Positions 9,067-18,784 of a DNA stretch of 64,000 nucleotides are shown in pieces (positions within the stretch are counted from its first letter, which is position 1; every line of letters begins with the position of its first letter). This stretch comes from Methylomicrobium sp. wino1 (GTDB lineage: Bacteria > Pseudomonadota > Gammaproteobacteria > Methylococcales > Methylomonadaceae): the NCBI RefSeq assembly GCF_003932755.1, contig NZ_CP024202.1, forward strand, positions 4,650,001-4,714,000. Reading direction: 5' to 3'. Under the pieces are notes generated by a model. That model was given only the letters and a program-made list of their open reading frames with translations, made no database searches and was not told where the DNA came from. Both the position numbers and the translations under genes were made by a program.

Positions 9067-9561
9067 TCAACGTTTAACTGTTCCATGCTTAGACTGCTGA
9101 CTAAGGTAGTCGGAGCGCCTTAAGTCGAAAGAATTATTCAATTTTTCGATCTCGTGTTGCGCATGTATTTGTTCGGTAATGTCGTATTGAACGCCTAGAA
9201 AATAAATCAACCGACCTTCGTTATCGAACAAGGGGGTAACAGAAAGCCGATTGTAAAAAAGATCGCCGTTTTTTTTATAGTTTTTTAGCGTGACTTCAAC
9301 TGGTCGTTGATTCCTGATCGCATCACGCAACCTTTCGATTTCCGGTTGATCATTATCCTTTCTTTGCAAGAAACGACAATTTTTTCCGATAATTTCTTCA
9401 CGGCTGTAACCTGTAATTCTTTCAAAAACTTCGTTCGCGAAAACAATCGGATTATCATCCAAATCGGGATCGGACAAGGTAATACCATTAACGCATCCGT
9501 CCAAAATTTGAGTAAGAATGTGAGGAATGATTCCCGGGTCTTTTTCTATTTGAAATTTCAT
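9067..9561 (-). CDS. Short LOV (PAS) blue-light flavin protein, copy 2
   Basis: This is a paralogue of 7374-7820. The 164-residue form starts at the ATG at 9561; a TTG two codons earlier is also possible. It has the LOV motif GKNCRFLQR with the photoactive cysteine, the NYKKNGDLFYNR strand and the terminal GVQYDIT. Conserved N-terminal stretches EKDPGIIPHILTQILD and NGITLSDPDLDD match copy 1. The C-terminal tail (about residues 130-164) is longer, polar and basic. It follows an SRPBCC gene by 86 bp, giving the same SRPBCC-then-LOV order as copy 1. No output domain is present. Confidence 0.87.
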   Translation of the reverse strand: MKFQIEKDPGIIPHILTQILDGCVNGITLSDPDLDDNPIVFANEVFERITGYSREEIIGKNCRFLQRKDNDQPEIERLRDAIRNQRPVEVTLKNYKKNGDLFYNRLSVTPLFDNEGRLIYFLGVQYDITEQIHAQHEIEKLNNSFDLRRSDYLSQQSKHGTVKR

Positions 9562-9647
9562 GTTCAATAACCGCCATCTGACTCAAAAAATATTCGGATT
9601 GCTTAACAACATTCATCAATACCAAACTCGGATTAAGGGCTCAATAA

Positions 9648-10112
9648 TTAAGATTCTATTAACATTTTAAGATTACGAACCGTTCGGCTCGCTCCCTCTC
9701 TGACAGCAATATGAATCAACTTTTCAAACGGTAACATGAAAAATTCGAGTTTCAATAACTCGAAAGTAAATGTGACTTCGGTCTGTTCCGCCGAGCGCCC
9801 CGGCTTTAAATCATAAAAACAACGATAGGGATTCGAAACACCTTCAAAAGTCAATTTAGTAAACGGATCGAAACAGGTTACTCTAAAAGTTGACTCGCTT
9901 CTTTGCCCCTGATCGATTCGCACTTGCCTGGCAAGACTATTCAAACGTAACGGTGGATCGCTCAGCAGTTCGCATTCGATGACCTCAGGCGACCACCTAG
10001 GATAATTTTTAAAAAAATCGACTCCGATAAAATTAAACACATCATCCATCGGCTTATTGATGATTGTGCTAGCAGTGCCCGAAGCGGAATGATCCGAATT
10101 AAATCCAAACAT
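9648..10112 (-). CDS. SRPBCC (START/Bet v1-like) protein, copy 2 of the LOV-linked pair
   Basis: From the ATG at 10112 this is 154 residues; a GTG at 10124 would add four. It is homologous along its length to 7857-8372: DVFNFIGVDFFKNYPRW, ARQVRIDQGQRSES and MLPFEKLIHIAVREGA. The likely fold is the SRPBCC helix-grip with a hydrophobic cavity. It is the first gene of a two-gene unit with the second short LOV gene. Repeat-rich DNA (10125-10760) separates it from the restriction island. The ligand is unknown. Confidence 0.72.
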   Translation of the reverse strand: MFGFNSDHSASGTASTIINKPMDDVFNFIGVDFFKNYPRWSPEVIECELLSDPPLRLNSLARQVRIDQGQRSESTFRVTCFDPFTKLTFEGVSNPYRCFYDLKPGRSAEQTEVTFTFELLKLEFFMLPFEKLIHIAVREGASRTVRNLKMLIES

Positions 10113-10283
10113 TGACAAGCTCACGATTTGGTAAACAATAGAAGCGAATAATCCTTGTGACTGGCTCGTTTATTTCATTCATTTCGATCTGAATGAGTTG
10201 CCAAATAGAATATCAGCATAATTCACTCTGGCAATTATACTCCTTGCAATATTGAAGATGTGGTTGGAAATAGCTTCCGGAAA

Positions 10284-10701
10284 TATACCTTTCGCACTTC
10301 AAATTTCGGCAGTGCCTTATAGGAGGCGCAGGGGTGCTCGGCCCCTCACCTAGCGTTAGGTGAGGGGCCAGCATGGAGCTGGCATAGAGCCTTGTATGAT
10401 TAATTTAAATGAATTTTAGCCAGGAAATACTTTAAGCTGTACCGAGTTCATTGGGAGGCCGCTTGAGCCTGAGGACTGGATTAAACCAGAGCCTACATGG
10501 ACGTATTCACCCAGCACCTAAATTCCATAGTCCATTGGCTATGGTTAACTATCTTGGATAATTCATCCAGCACCTAAATTAAGCCATGATTTTGAATCAT
10601 TGCCAAAGACCTATGGAATTTAGGTGCTGGATTTAGGTGCTGGGTTCACGGCGTCCTTTGACGGGTACCCCGGCGCCGAATTTTGATCTCCGATGAGTAT
10701 A
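10284..10701. repeat. Composite MITE-like element, family A, with nested repeats
   Basis: The left end TATACCTTTCGCACTTCAAA (from 10284) and the right end ATCTCCGATGAGTATA (to 10701) are those of the 84-bp element at 3441, but here they lie 418 bp apart. Between them are a perfect hairpin GGCCCCTCACCTA-GCGT-TAGGTGAGGGGCC (10340-10369) and several family B units: forward arms at 10510-10524 and about 10566-10580, reverse arms at about 10617-10644. No gene is seen in 10125-10760. It lies immediately outside the 3' end of the restriction island. Confidence 0.7.
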
Positions 10702-10760
10702 ACTGAGCATACGCGCCACATGCATAATTACGCAAACCATGTGTAACTCCGCGTAATTGC

Positions 10761-11474
10761 CTAGTAAACCCAGTCGTTGTGTGCCAACGGCATACGATTC
10801 AACAAGTCCCGGCGCTCACGCCAGTCAGGAAGAAGCTTTTCCATATGGGCCTTAAACCGTTCATTATGTGTACGTTCAAGCAGATGCACCAACTCATGCA
10901 CTAGGATATATTCCAAACACTCGGGCGGCTTCTTCGCCAACTCTAAGTTCAGCCAAATACGCTTTGCTTGCGTGTTACAGCTGCCCCACTTGGTTTTCAT
11001 CCTCTTAACGCCCCAATCGGCAGCGGCTACGCCTATTTTGCTTTGCCAAACAGTCAATAAGTCAGCGATTCGTTTCTTTAACGCATCTCGGTAAAACGAG
11101 TTCAATGCCAAAGCCCTGTTTTCAGCCGTCGCAGACGCACTGACATACAGGTGTAACCAGCCACGCCCCAACTTGATTTCATGTTTACCGGAGCGCTCTA
11201 CGACATTGAGCCGATAGCGTTTTCCCCATAAGTAATGACATTCGCCACTCACCATTTCCCTGTCAGACTGGCGGGGTTGTTTGGCAAAGTCACTTTGCTG
11301 CTTTTTGATCCAGGGAATGCGACTGATCACCGCCATACGAATAGCCGTATCCGTCATGGATTCCGGCGCAGACACCCGCACGCGGCCATCGGGCGGCAAC
11401 ACGCTGATATGCAGATTTTTAATTGCCTTGCGATTCAACTGCATCGCAATCGAACCGATTTCAATCATTGCCAT
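10761..11474 (-). CDS. YgjP/COG1451-type zinc metallohydrolase (SprT-like)
   Basis: The 237-residue protein has the zinc motif VHELVHLLERTHNERF (HExxH with a downstream His) near residues 190-205 and the preceding KTKWGSCNTQAKRIWLN stretch typical of the YgjP-like family. The ATG at 11474 overlaps the hsdR stop as TGATG. Proteins of this family are frequently found beside hsdR genes of type I restriction systems and have been described as peptidase-like or, for YgjP, as a nucleotide pyrophosphatase. It is the last gene of the island. Its contribution to restriction is unknown. Confidence 0.88.
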   Translation of the reverse strand: MAMIEIGSIAMQLNRKAIKNLHISVLPPDGRVRVSAPESMTDTAIRMAVISRIPWIKKQQSDFAKQPRQSDREMVSGECHYLWGKRYRLNVVERSGKHEIKLGRGWLHLYVSASATAENRALALNSFYRDALKKRIADLLTVWQSKIGVAAADWGVKRMKTKWGSCNTQAKRIWLNLELAKKPPECLEYILVHELVHLLERTHNERFKAHMEKLLPDWRERRDLLNRMPLAHNDWVY

Positions 11475-14400
11475 CACTGATACTCTTTCTGCGCCTTGGC
11501 CAATTCCATTACGCCTTGAATATCCACGTTATAACCAGCCGTTTCTTCCCTGATAGCATTGGCAATTTCACGCTCTTTAAAACGATCACCCGCCCAATCA
11601 GCCTTTTTGGTGTAACGAATCGCAGTATCAATTTTCGTTGCCAATACTTCATCATTGCCAAAGTTATCGTAGAAAGCTCGCTTGGCATTGGTGTCTATGG
11701 AAGGCGGATAATTCGAAGTCGTTTGATCCGGGCGAATGACCTTGCGAGACAGCTCGCGAATTCGCTCCAGATATTCCTGATATTCAATGGCCTTTTGTCT
11801 GCGTAACTCAATCAATTCATCTAATAAAACAGACATCTGTTCGTAATATTTCGGATTAACAGGATTTTCATCCACGATGGTTTTACGCACATTGTTTTCG
11901 ATGGTTTCAGACATGGCTTCTCGGTTCTTGCGGATACTCTCCGGCAAAGCATCCAAGGCATCGGCGCCTTTTTCGACAATCAGCTCGATGAGCCCGAGTT
12001 CTTCAAAATCCATCAAGGTTTCGCTATCATCAGCCCGAATATACATATCTAACAGGTGGCGCATCGCAGGTTCAAAGCGTTTCATCTCCACTAAATCACC
12101 GCTGGCCAGTTTTACCTCGTCGCGAACCTTTTCAAAGTGGGCGACTTCCGACCGGATTGCCTCAACGTCTTGTGCAGAATATCCGGCATCGGCCATTTCG
12201 TTGGCGATATTGGCAAAGACTCGCAGCAGCTTGGCCACGTTCTGGTACAGAGTTAAACGAAGCGCCTCCTTTTCAGTCAATTCATCCTGATTCCATCCTG
12301 ACTCGCCACAAAAATAGTGAATGTAATCCTCGGTGTTCCGCGGGGCTTTTACCGGCTCACATAAAGCGCGTACCATTTCCAGCGCATTATCCAAATCGAG
12401 CTTGGCTTGCTCTAAACGATCTTTTAATAGCCCGGCGACATCCTCCTTGTCGTAGCCGTCAAATGCGCCCTCCGTATAATCCGATACCGCTTTATCCAAT
12501 GAGCGGAACAGGTCTTTGTAATCGATGATATAACCGTATTCTTTGTCATCACCATCCAAACGGTTTACCCGACAGATCGCCTGAAACAGGTTGTGATCGA
12601 CCATTTGCTTATCGATATACAAATACGTTGCCGAAGGCGCATCAAAGCCGGTTAAGAGCTTATCGACCACAACCAGCAAGCGCATTTGCCCTGGCTCATT
12701 CACGAAGCGTTTTATGACTTCCTTTTCGAACTCCCCCACGCGCCTGGCTGCTTGCTCTTCAGGTTGCTCGAAATAATCCGCCAACATCTTGCGGTAGGTG
12801 TCGTATTTAAACAACTTTTCCGTTAAGCCTTCACCGGTTTCTTCACCCTTAATGCCGGCAGCGGTAGGTTGGAAACTGGTAACAATGGCAATCTTGCCTG
12901 CCAAATCGGTTTGGCTGAACATCTCATAGGCCTTACAAACTTGATACACACTAGAGCACACCAACATGGCATTGCCGCGTCCGTCCATCAGGCGCGGCTT
13001 GGTATCCATGTCCAGTAGGATGTCATTCACAATCTGCTGCAAGCGCGATTTGCTGGACAGCACCTTTTGCATGGTGCCCCATTTCTGCTTGAGCTGTGTT
13101 TTGGCTAATCGAGACAGGCCACGGGTTTTCGCCTCAAACCATTCATCCACTTTCTTCTGGGATGTGATGTTTTGGTCTATGTCTCGCGCTTCGTAGCGCA
13201 AATCCAGTACCACGCCATCGGCCACGGCTTCGTCGAATTTATAGGTATGAATGTAAGGCCCAAACACCTCTACGGATTTTTTCTTGTCCTTTTTCATCAG
13301 CGGCGTACCGGTAAAGCCAACAAACATGGCCTGCGGCAGAATCGATTTCATCGCTTCGTGTAACTTGCCCGATTGAGTACGGTGACACTCATCGACAAAC
13401 ACAAATAGATCACCTTTGGCATTGAAATCCGATGGCAGAGACTGCTTTAACTCTGCAATAAACTCATCGGTCGCGGCATCGCTCTCGGAATCGGATTGCC
13501 TACCAAACTTGTGTACCAAAGAACACACCAACCAAGGATTGGGTTGATTGAGTGTCGCCACCAAGTCGGCACCGCTTTTGGTGCGATAAATATCTTCCTC
13601 AACGCCGGTGAAAACTTTTTCAATCTGCTCGTCGAGCTCAGTACGGTCGGTCACGATCAGCACGCGGGCATCTTTTACGTTTTCGCGTATCCATTTGGCC
13701 AGCCACACCATGGTGAGGCTTTTGCCCGAACCTTGAGTGTGCCAAATAATCCCGCCCTCACGCCTTGCTATATGGCGTTTTGCAGCTTCAATACCAAAGA
13801 ACTGATTATGGCGGCAGGTCTTTTTAATACCGGCATCGAAGACAATAAAATCGTGGATAATTTGCAGAAAGCGCGCTTTGTTACACACGCGGCTCAGATG
13901 GAAATCGAGTTTATGGCCATAAGCGTTTTCTATCTCTTCTTTCCACTCAAGGTAATGTTTTTCAGGAGTCTCAATCGTGCCGTAACGCAGGCCTTGAGTA
14001 TCGTTGCCTGCCATCACTAATTGCATGGTGGTGAAGAAATTGCGGACAAAATCTTTCTTTTGGTTATCGAGATTCTGGCGAATACCTTCTGAAACAGACA
14101 CAGAAGAGCGTTTCAATTCAATCACGCCCAGTGCGATACCGTTGACATATAGCACGATGTCGGGGCGCTTTTTGTTTTCGCCTTTTATTGAAACTTCTTC
14201 GGCAATCGCAAAATCGTTCGCTTCCGGGTTCTTCCAGTCAATCAGCCACACGGTTTCGTTTAGATGGCCTGCGCCTTCCTTGTCTTTCACACCGTAACGC
14301 AGCAAACGATAGACCTCTTTATTGGCGTAATAGAGTTTTTTACCTTCGCCCAGTGCAGCCGCCGTATCCAACTGGCGAATGGCACGATTAATGAGCGCCT

Positions 14401-14566
14401 CACTCACACCTCGTTTTTGCAGCCAATCGGTAAGAATGCCCACATCGATATTTTTATTATTGTTTCGATCGTGCCAGTCACCCAAATAGCGATAGCCCAG
14501 GTCATTTTGAAAGAACTGGACGATGCGGTTTTGGGTGATACGTTCTCGCTGGCCGACGTTGCTCAT
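11474..14566 (-). CDS. hsdR: Type I restriction enzyme R subunit (translocase/endonuclease)
   Basis: The gene encodes 1030 residues, the usual HsdR size. In order: an N-terminal nuclease domain with PDIVLYVNG...IELK (PD-(D/E)xK, about residues 135-155), an SF2 helicase with Walker A HTQGSGKS (about 277-284), the DECH box in FVDECHRTQSG, motif III GFTGTP, and a second RecA domain ending with TGFDAPSATYLYIDK. The C-terminus is helical, for docking on the M2S core. It cuts DNA after ATP-driven translocation when sites are unmethylated. It is separated from hsdS by fic and a small ORF, and its stop overlaps the next gene. The whole gene appears intact. Confidence 0.96.
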   Translation of the reverse strand: MSNVGQRERITQNRIVQFFQNDLGYRYLGDWHDRNNNKNIDVGILTDWLQKRGVSEALINRAIRQLDTAAALGEGKKLYYANKEVYRLLRYGVKDKEGAGHLNETVWLIDWKNPEANDFAIAEEVSIKGENKKRPDIVLYVNGIALGVIELKRSSVSVSEGIRQNLDNQKKDFVRNFFTTMQLVMAGNDTQGLRYGTIETPEKHYLEWKEEIENAYGHKLDFHLSRVCNKARFLQIIHDFIVFDAGIKKTCRHNQFFGIEAAKRHIARREGGIIWHTQGSGKSLTMVWLAKWIRENVKDARVLIVTDRTELDEQIEKVFTGVEEDIYRTKSGADLVATLNQPNPWLVCSLVHKFGRQSDSESDAATDEFIAELKQSLPSDFNAKGDLFVFVDECHRTQSGKLHEAMKSILPQAMFVGFTGTPLMKKDKKKSVEVFGPYIHTYKFDEAVADGVVLDLRYEARDIDQNITSQKKVDEWFEAKTRGLSRLAKTQLKQKWGTMQKVLSSKSRLQQIVNDILLDMDTKPRLMDGRGNAMLVCSSVYQVCKAYEMFSQTDLAGKIAIVTSFQPTAAGIKGEETGEGLTEKLFKYDTYRKMLADYFEQPEEQAARRVGEFEKEVIKRFVNEPGQMRLLVVVDKLLTGFDAPSATYLYIDKQMVDHNLFQAICRVNRLDGDDKEYGYIIDYKDLFRSLDKAVSDYTEGAFDGYDKEDVAGLLKDRLEQAKLDLDNALEMVRALCEPVKAPRNTEDYIHYFCGESGWNQDELTEKEALRLTLYQNVAKLLRVFANIANEMADAGYSAQDVEAIRSEVAHFEKVRDEVKLASGDLVEMKRFEPAMRHLLDMYIRADDSETLMDFEELGLIELIVEKGADALDALPESIRKNREAMSETIENNVRKTIVDENPVNPKYYEQMSVLLDELIELRRQKAIEYQEYLERIRELSRKVIRPDQTTSNYPPSIDTNAKRAFYDNFGNDEVLATKIDTAIRYTKKADWAGDRFKEREIANAIREETAGYNVDIQGVMELAKAQKEYQ

Positions 14567-14594
14567 ATCTTTGTCCTTGGCATTTCAATATTGC

Positions 14595-15749
14595 CTATTT
14601 CTCTTCTTGTAAAGATTCTGGAATAAACCCTTGGTTTGCTAGCGCCTTCACCACACCGCGAATTAAGTAGTTATTACTAAATCCAAAGGTATATTGACGA
14701 GCACCTTCGCTAATAGGTTGCAACATTTTACGTTCTACCAATTTTTTAATTTGGTAGGTGCGTTGCGTAGCTGTTAATTCGGGCATGGCTTTCGACAAAT
14801 CAGCGGCTTTGGCAACGCCCAGTTTTGCCGCTATTTGCAAAATAGATTCTTCTTGTTCGGTAATTAATTCACGAGATTTAGCATAGCTTAACGCGGGATT
14901 TAAAATTTTCGTTTGAAGATACGTAAAGTTGGTCAACTGATCCACTTTTTTAAGTTCGGCCAAAATACCTGTAAGTACATATCTGCACCAAGTTTCCTGG
15001 CCATCAGAAGAACCCGTATCTGCTTCGGCTAACATGGCATAGTATTTATCACGATCGTTACAAAATACTGCAGTGGGGTTGAGAACGCGCCCGCCTGTAC
15101 TGACGTTAAAACCATATTTCATTAGTAACGCATAGGTGAGTAGACGGACGACACGCCCATTACCGTTCCCAAAGGGATGAATCCAACCAAAGCGATGGTG
15201 CGCTAAGGCTACTTTGATCAGATCATACTTGGGCGCATCGGCCTGGTTAATAAATGCAACTAACTCCTGCATATAGCCAGGCACTTGTACTGCGTCGGGG
15301 GGAACATGTTCTGACTGAGCAATACGAACTGCCCCCGACCGATAAGCCCCAGGCGTTTTATCACCTTCACGATCTAAGTTATTCACCGTCATATCATGAA
15401 GTTCGCGGATAAAATGTTCAGTGATTGGCATGCAGGGCTTTATTGACGATTCAATATAGTCCATAGCCTTTTCAATATTTACCATTTCGCGCAAATGATC
15501 TGAAGGATCTGCACCCTCTAACTTACTTTCAACGTAATCCGCTAGAGTAGTATGATTGCCTTCAATACGCGCCGAACCCAAGCTTTCCAGCATGTGGAAA
15601 ATCGCTTTAAGCTGGAAAAACATGGGAGCTGGTGTACTGCCACTTAGTTGCAAGCGCCGCAAATGTTCAAGTTCAGTCAGAACATCGACCAAAGGAGAGT
15701 CAAAGGACGGGTTTAGCAAACATAAATCGTGGTGATTAAATTGAGGCAT
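14595..15749 (-). CDS. Fic family protein with N-terminal inhibitory motif
   Basis: The 384-residue protein has the Fic motif [12 protein letters not shown] (about residues 196-207), with catalytic His and the GNGR loop, but with Asn where most AMP-transferases have Asp/Glu. An N-terminal SARIEG segment (about 56-61) fits the (S/T)xxxE(G/N) inhibitory helix. The C-terminus (about 300-370) looks like a winged-helix DNA-binding domain ([18 protein letters not shown]). Such proteins transfer AMP or related groups to target proteins. It lies between hsdS and hsdR, 28 bp before hsdR on the same strand, so it appears to belong to the restriction operon. The target is unknown. Confidence 0.92.
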   Translation of the reverse strand: MPQFNHHDLCLLNPSFDSPLVDVLTELEHLRRLQLSGSTPAPMFFQLKAIFHMLESLGSARIEGNHTTLADYVESKLEGADPSDHLREMVNIEKAMDYIESSIKPCMPITEHFIRELHDMTVNNLDREGDKTPGAYRSGAVRIAQSEHVPPDAVQVPGYMQELVAFINQADAPKYDLIKVALAHHRFGWIHPFGNGNGRVVRLLTYALLMKYGFNVSTGGRVLNPTAVFCNDRDKYYAMLAEADTGSSDGQETWCRYVLTGILAELKKVDQLTNFTYLQTKILNPALSYAKSRELITEQEESILQIAAKLGVAKAADLSKAMPELTATQRTYQIKKLVERKMLQPISEGARQYTFGFSNNYLIRGVVKALANQGFIPESLQEEK

Positions 15750-15925
15750 AACTCGAACTATCTATAATGGCGTTGATTGATTATCTTGAATTTACGCTAT
15801 AAAAAACTATAATGTCAATAAGTTATGTGTACAGTGATAAGTCCATTATCTATAATTGCTGCAAAAATTAAGTTAAATAAGCTAGACCGTGCAAGTAAAA
15901 AAACAGATATGGCTTTCAAACTTTA

Positions 15926-16252
15926 CTATTCGTCAAATGCAGTGCGAATTTGGGCTATTGCTTTCCATCGTGATGCCCTAGTTGACTTGTATGATGCTTC
16001 ATCACCAAGTTTCTCGCCCTTTTCACGTTTTGTGATTTTGTATTTGGTCCACATCCGCTCCTGGTACTGCTGCATTGTCGGAAACTCATCTCTATTTAGA
16101 GATGCTAAGTCCACCGACTCCCGATTGGCGCCACTAGGATGGGGGAGATAGGAAATTTTCTTTCCTCTTGCGCAGAGATAATCATGGACGGACATGTGAG
16201 ATATCTGAACTTTTTGGCATAGCGCTTTCTGGGCCTTGCGGCCTAGCACCAA
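15926..16252 (-). CDS. Hypothetical protein in the restriction operon
   Basis: The frame begins 20 bp after hsdS. The longest form uses a TTG at 16252 (108 residues); an ATG at 16195 gives 89 residues starting MSVHDYLCARGKK. Neither has a convincing ribosome site. The product is basic and has no domain I recognise; MWTKYKITKREKGEK and SRWKAIAQIRTAF could be helical. It could be a real small gene or the degraded end of a larger one. A 176-bp AT-rich gap separates it from fic. Confidence 0.35.
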   Translation of the reverse strand: MVLGRKAQKALCQKVQISHMSVHDYLCARGKKISYLPHPSGANRESVDLASLNRDEFPTMQQYQERMWTKYKITKREKGEKLGDEASYKSTRASRWKAIAQIRTAFDE

Positions 16253-16272
16253 AAGCGGCCACTAATAAGAAT

Positions 16273-17685
16273 TTAGCTAGCTTGTTGATCATGTGCAGTT
16301 TCCTTTGCATTCATTAATCGCGTCTTCCCCGTCAGCAGTTCTTGCATCATGCCTTGTTTGATTTGGCGGGTTTTGCCAAGGCGTTGTTCCAGCACCTGAA
16401 TCTCTTCGTCCATATCGGAGAGGATGGTGGCGATGGCGGTTTGTTCTTCTTTTAATGGAACTGGAATTTTATAATTTGCTATTGCTGGCAGTGGTACTCT
16501 TCGATGGCCTGCACTTCCAACCATCTCAGATTCGAGGGACTTCCTAAATACATCTCTATTACTCCAGTAATAAATGAATCTCGAATCCGAGTTATCAGTA
16601 GCTCGCAGAACATGAAATTCGGTACTACCAAAACCAATGTCAGTATGAAGTGTTTCAGCATGGCAACCTTTACCATTCTCAAAGCAGGGAGTTATCTTCG
16701 CAACCAAGACATCTCCACGCTCAAAATAAGTGAACCCACTTTTTACATTTTCAATGGTCATCAGATGTTGACTCGATAGTTGAGCCTGCTCTGTGACATC
16801 TTGCATGCCTACAAATGACACTAGGCTAGTCGGCTTGATGTGCTTCTTCGACACCGAGGGCTGAAATAGCGCTCCGAACCCAAGCACCTCCCAATCCTCC
16901 GGTATTTCCCCCAGTTCACTTGGCTTGGTGCCTTTTTTCGTACCATCTTCACGCAAAGCAAAGGGCGGCAGGCGGTTGCGGCCGGTGAGGAGTTGTTGCA
17001 TGGTGGCGGTTTTGATGGCCTGTTTTTTGGCGATCAGTTTTTCCAGCTCGCTGATTAGGGCATCGACATCGGATAGGGCATTGGCGATGGCGGTTTGTTC
17101 TTTTGTGCTTGGATACGGAATATGTAAAGCTAAAAAACTGCCCTTGGAAATATTTTTCATACTTCCACTTGTACCTGTGGCAGATTCCTTGATTTTTTGA
17201 GCATACACAGGATAGCTTAATAGGAATGCCAGCCACTTTGCATCTGTACCTTTTTCTTGGCTTAATCTCATCTGCCAAAGTCTGTCGGGTAAAAACAGAT
17301 TCGGAACATCTGCTGGAACAAAGCCAAGCTCCCCAACGAGAGCAGGTGTATTCATCCTACTCACTATAATTGAGCCTTTTCTAGCTAAGCACTTAGCTCG
17401 TTTTATATCTCTTGGAAGAATGGATTTTGCTTCAGATGCAAAAAAATAACCATTGCTGACACACGAGGTTTTAAGCACGTGACAACCATGGGGAAAGCCA
17501 TCAAGGCTATCAAGTGAATTGACGCTCACACCTGATTCTAAGGCAGCAACCAGACGATCTAGGTGGAGCACTTCCCAATCCTCCGGTATCACCCCAACTT
17601 CCGTCTGTTTATATCCAACGGGAATTGTGTTCGAAGTCGCTTCCGCCAGATACTTCGGACTCACTTCTGCTACCTGATTACTCAT
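16273..17685 (-). CDS. hsdS: Type I restriction enzyme S (specificity) subunit
   Basis: The start at 17685 (MSNQVAEVS) has a CAGGAG site and overlaps the end of the DUF1016 gene by 8 bp; an upstream in-frame start at 17754 would lie deep in that gene. The 470 residues contain two target recognition domains, each opening with IPEDWEV (about residues 34 and 260) and each closed by a conserved helix beginning KEQTAIANALSDVDALI or EEQTAIATILSDMDEEI. The two half-repeats bind the two halves of a bipartite target. With HsdM it forms the methyltransferase core. Both domains are intact, so the system should read a split site. Confidence 0.96.
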   Translation of the reverse strand: MSNQVAEVSPKYLAEATSNTIPVGYKQTEVGVIPEDWEVLHLDRLVAALESGVSVNSLDSLDGFPHGCHVLKTSCVSNGYFFASEAKSILPRDIKRAKCLARKGSIIVSRMNTPALVGELGFVPADVPNLFLPDRLWQMRLSQEKGTDAKWLAFLLSYPVYAQKIKESATGTSGSMKNISKGSFLALHIPYPSTKEQTAIANALSDVDALISELEKLIAKKQAIKTATMQQLLTGRNRLPPFALREDGTKKGTKPSELGEIPEDWEVLGFGALFQPSVSKKHIKPTSLVSFVGMQDVTEQAQLSSQHLMTIENVKSGFTYFERGDVLVAKITPCFENGKGCHAETLHTDIGFGSTEFHVLRATDNSDSRFIYYWSNRDVFRKSLESEMVGSAGHRRVPLPAIANYKIPVPLKEEQTAIATILSDMDEEIQVLEQRLGKTRQIKQGMMQELLTGKTRLMNAKETAHDQQAS

Positions 17686-18784
17686 CACCCGTCTCCTGTT
17701 GTGCCTGCAACGCCAGTTGCTCCATCGCTTGTTCCCGTTCGCGTTCCAGCTCACGCTTCAATTCTTCTTCGGTCGGCAAATAAAGTAAATACTTGGCGGC
17801 AAATAGTTGTTTCTGCTCCGCCAGTACCGAGTATTTCACAACCGCCTCGCTTTTCTCACTGCACAGCACCAATCCGATGGTGGGGTTATCGTCATCGCCT
17901 TTGCGTTGCTCGTCGTACAGGCGCACATAAGTGGTCGCTCTTTGGCATCCCTGCCACCGCGACATATCGTACATCCTGTACATATCCATCTGACCAATAT
18001 CCTGATGCTTGAGTTTGCCCAGTTTCAGATCCACCAGCAGAAAGCATTTGAGTTTGAAGTTGTAAAATACCAAGTCGATATAGAAGTCTTCATCGTCAAA
18101 GCGAATGCGTTGCTGGCGCTCGACAAAGGCACAGCCCTTGCCCAACTCCAATAAAAACTGTTGCAGGTTGCTGATAATGGCCTGTTCCAGTTCGCTTTCT
18201 TGGTAGGTTTTGTCTTGCAGGTTGAGGAAATCGAGAATATAAAGATCACGCAGATAGTCTTGTGCTGTTTCGGCCAATGGCTGGGTGTTAGCCTTGGCTT
18301 CTTGCTCGACCAATGCTCTGTCTTTGCTGGCCAGCAGGCGCTCGTAATAGAGCACGTTGATTTGGCGTTCTAATGCACGAGCACTCCAACTCTGGCTGAT
18401 CGCCTCTTTCAGATACCAATCCCTTGCGGCTGGATTGTCGATACGCATTAAGGCTCGGTAGTGTGTCCAGCTTAATTCACTACGCACTGCGTCGTGAATT
18501 GGAAAAGCTAGATAAAACTGGCGCATATTACGAAGATTCCCGACATCAAAGCCTTTGCCTAAGCGTTCTGTTAACTGTTGGGAGAGTTGCTGTAATTGTT
18601 GCTTGCCATAGGCAGCACGGCTTTCACCCTGTTGTTCGTGTTCGACAATCATGCGGCCAATCTCCCAGTAGCTTTGCACCATCGCGCTGTTAACCGATTG
18701 ACGAACTTGGCTGCGGGCTTGCTCAATCTGGCGGGCAATAGCATCCACCAGATGGTTTAATCCGGTAAAGTTTAATTCACTCAT
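17678..18784 (-). CDS. DUF1016 / YhcG-type PD-(D/E)xK nuclease family protein
   Basis: The ATG at 18784 overlaps the hsdM stop (ATGA) and has a GGAG site, giving 368 residues. The N-terminal half (about 10-170) is the DUF1016 helical region (YWEIGRMIVEHEQQG, GNLRNMRQFYLAFP, LSWTHYRALMRI, ARDWYLKEA). The C-terminal half has a nuclease-like core, FYIDLVFYNFKLKCFLLVDL followed by KLGK (D...DxK). The last 30 residues are a charged coiled coil. DUF1016 genes often lie inside type I restriction operons, where they may act as accessory nucleases. Here it sits between hsdM and hsdS with overlaps on both sides, so it is translated together with them. Activity is inferred. Confidence 0.93.
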   Translation of the reverse strand: MSELNFTGLNHLVDAIARQIEQARSQVRQSVNSAMVQSYWEIGRMIVEHEQQGESRAAYGKQQLQQLSQQLTERLGKGFDVGNLRNMRQFYLAFPIHDAVRSELSWTHYRALMRIDNPAARDWYLKEAISQSWSARALERQINVLYYERLLASKDRALVEQEAKANTQPLAETAQDYLRDLYILDFLNLQDKTYQESELEQAIISNLQQFLLELGKGCAFVERQQRIRFDDEDFYIDLVFYNFKLKCFLLVDLKLGKLKHQDIGQMDMYRMYDMSRWQGCQRATTYVRLYDEQRKGDDDNPTIGLVLCSEKSEAVVKYSVLAEQKQLFAAKYLLYLPTEEELKRELEREREQAMEQLALQAQQETGDE

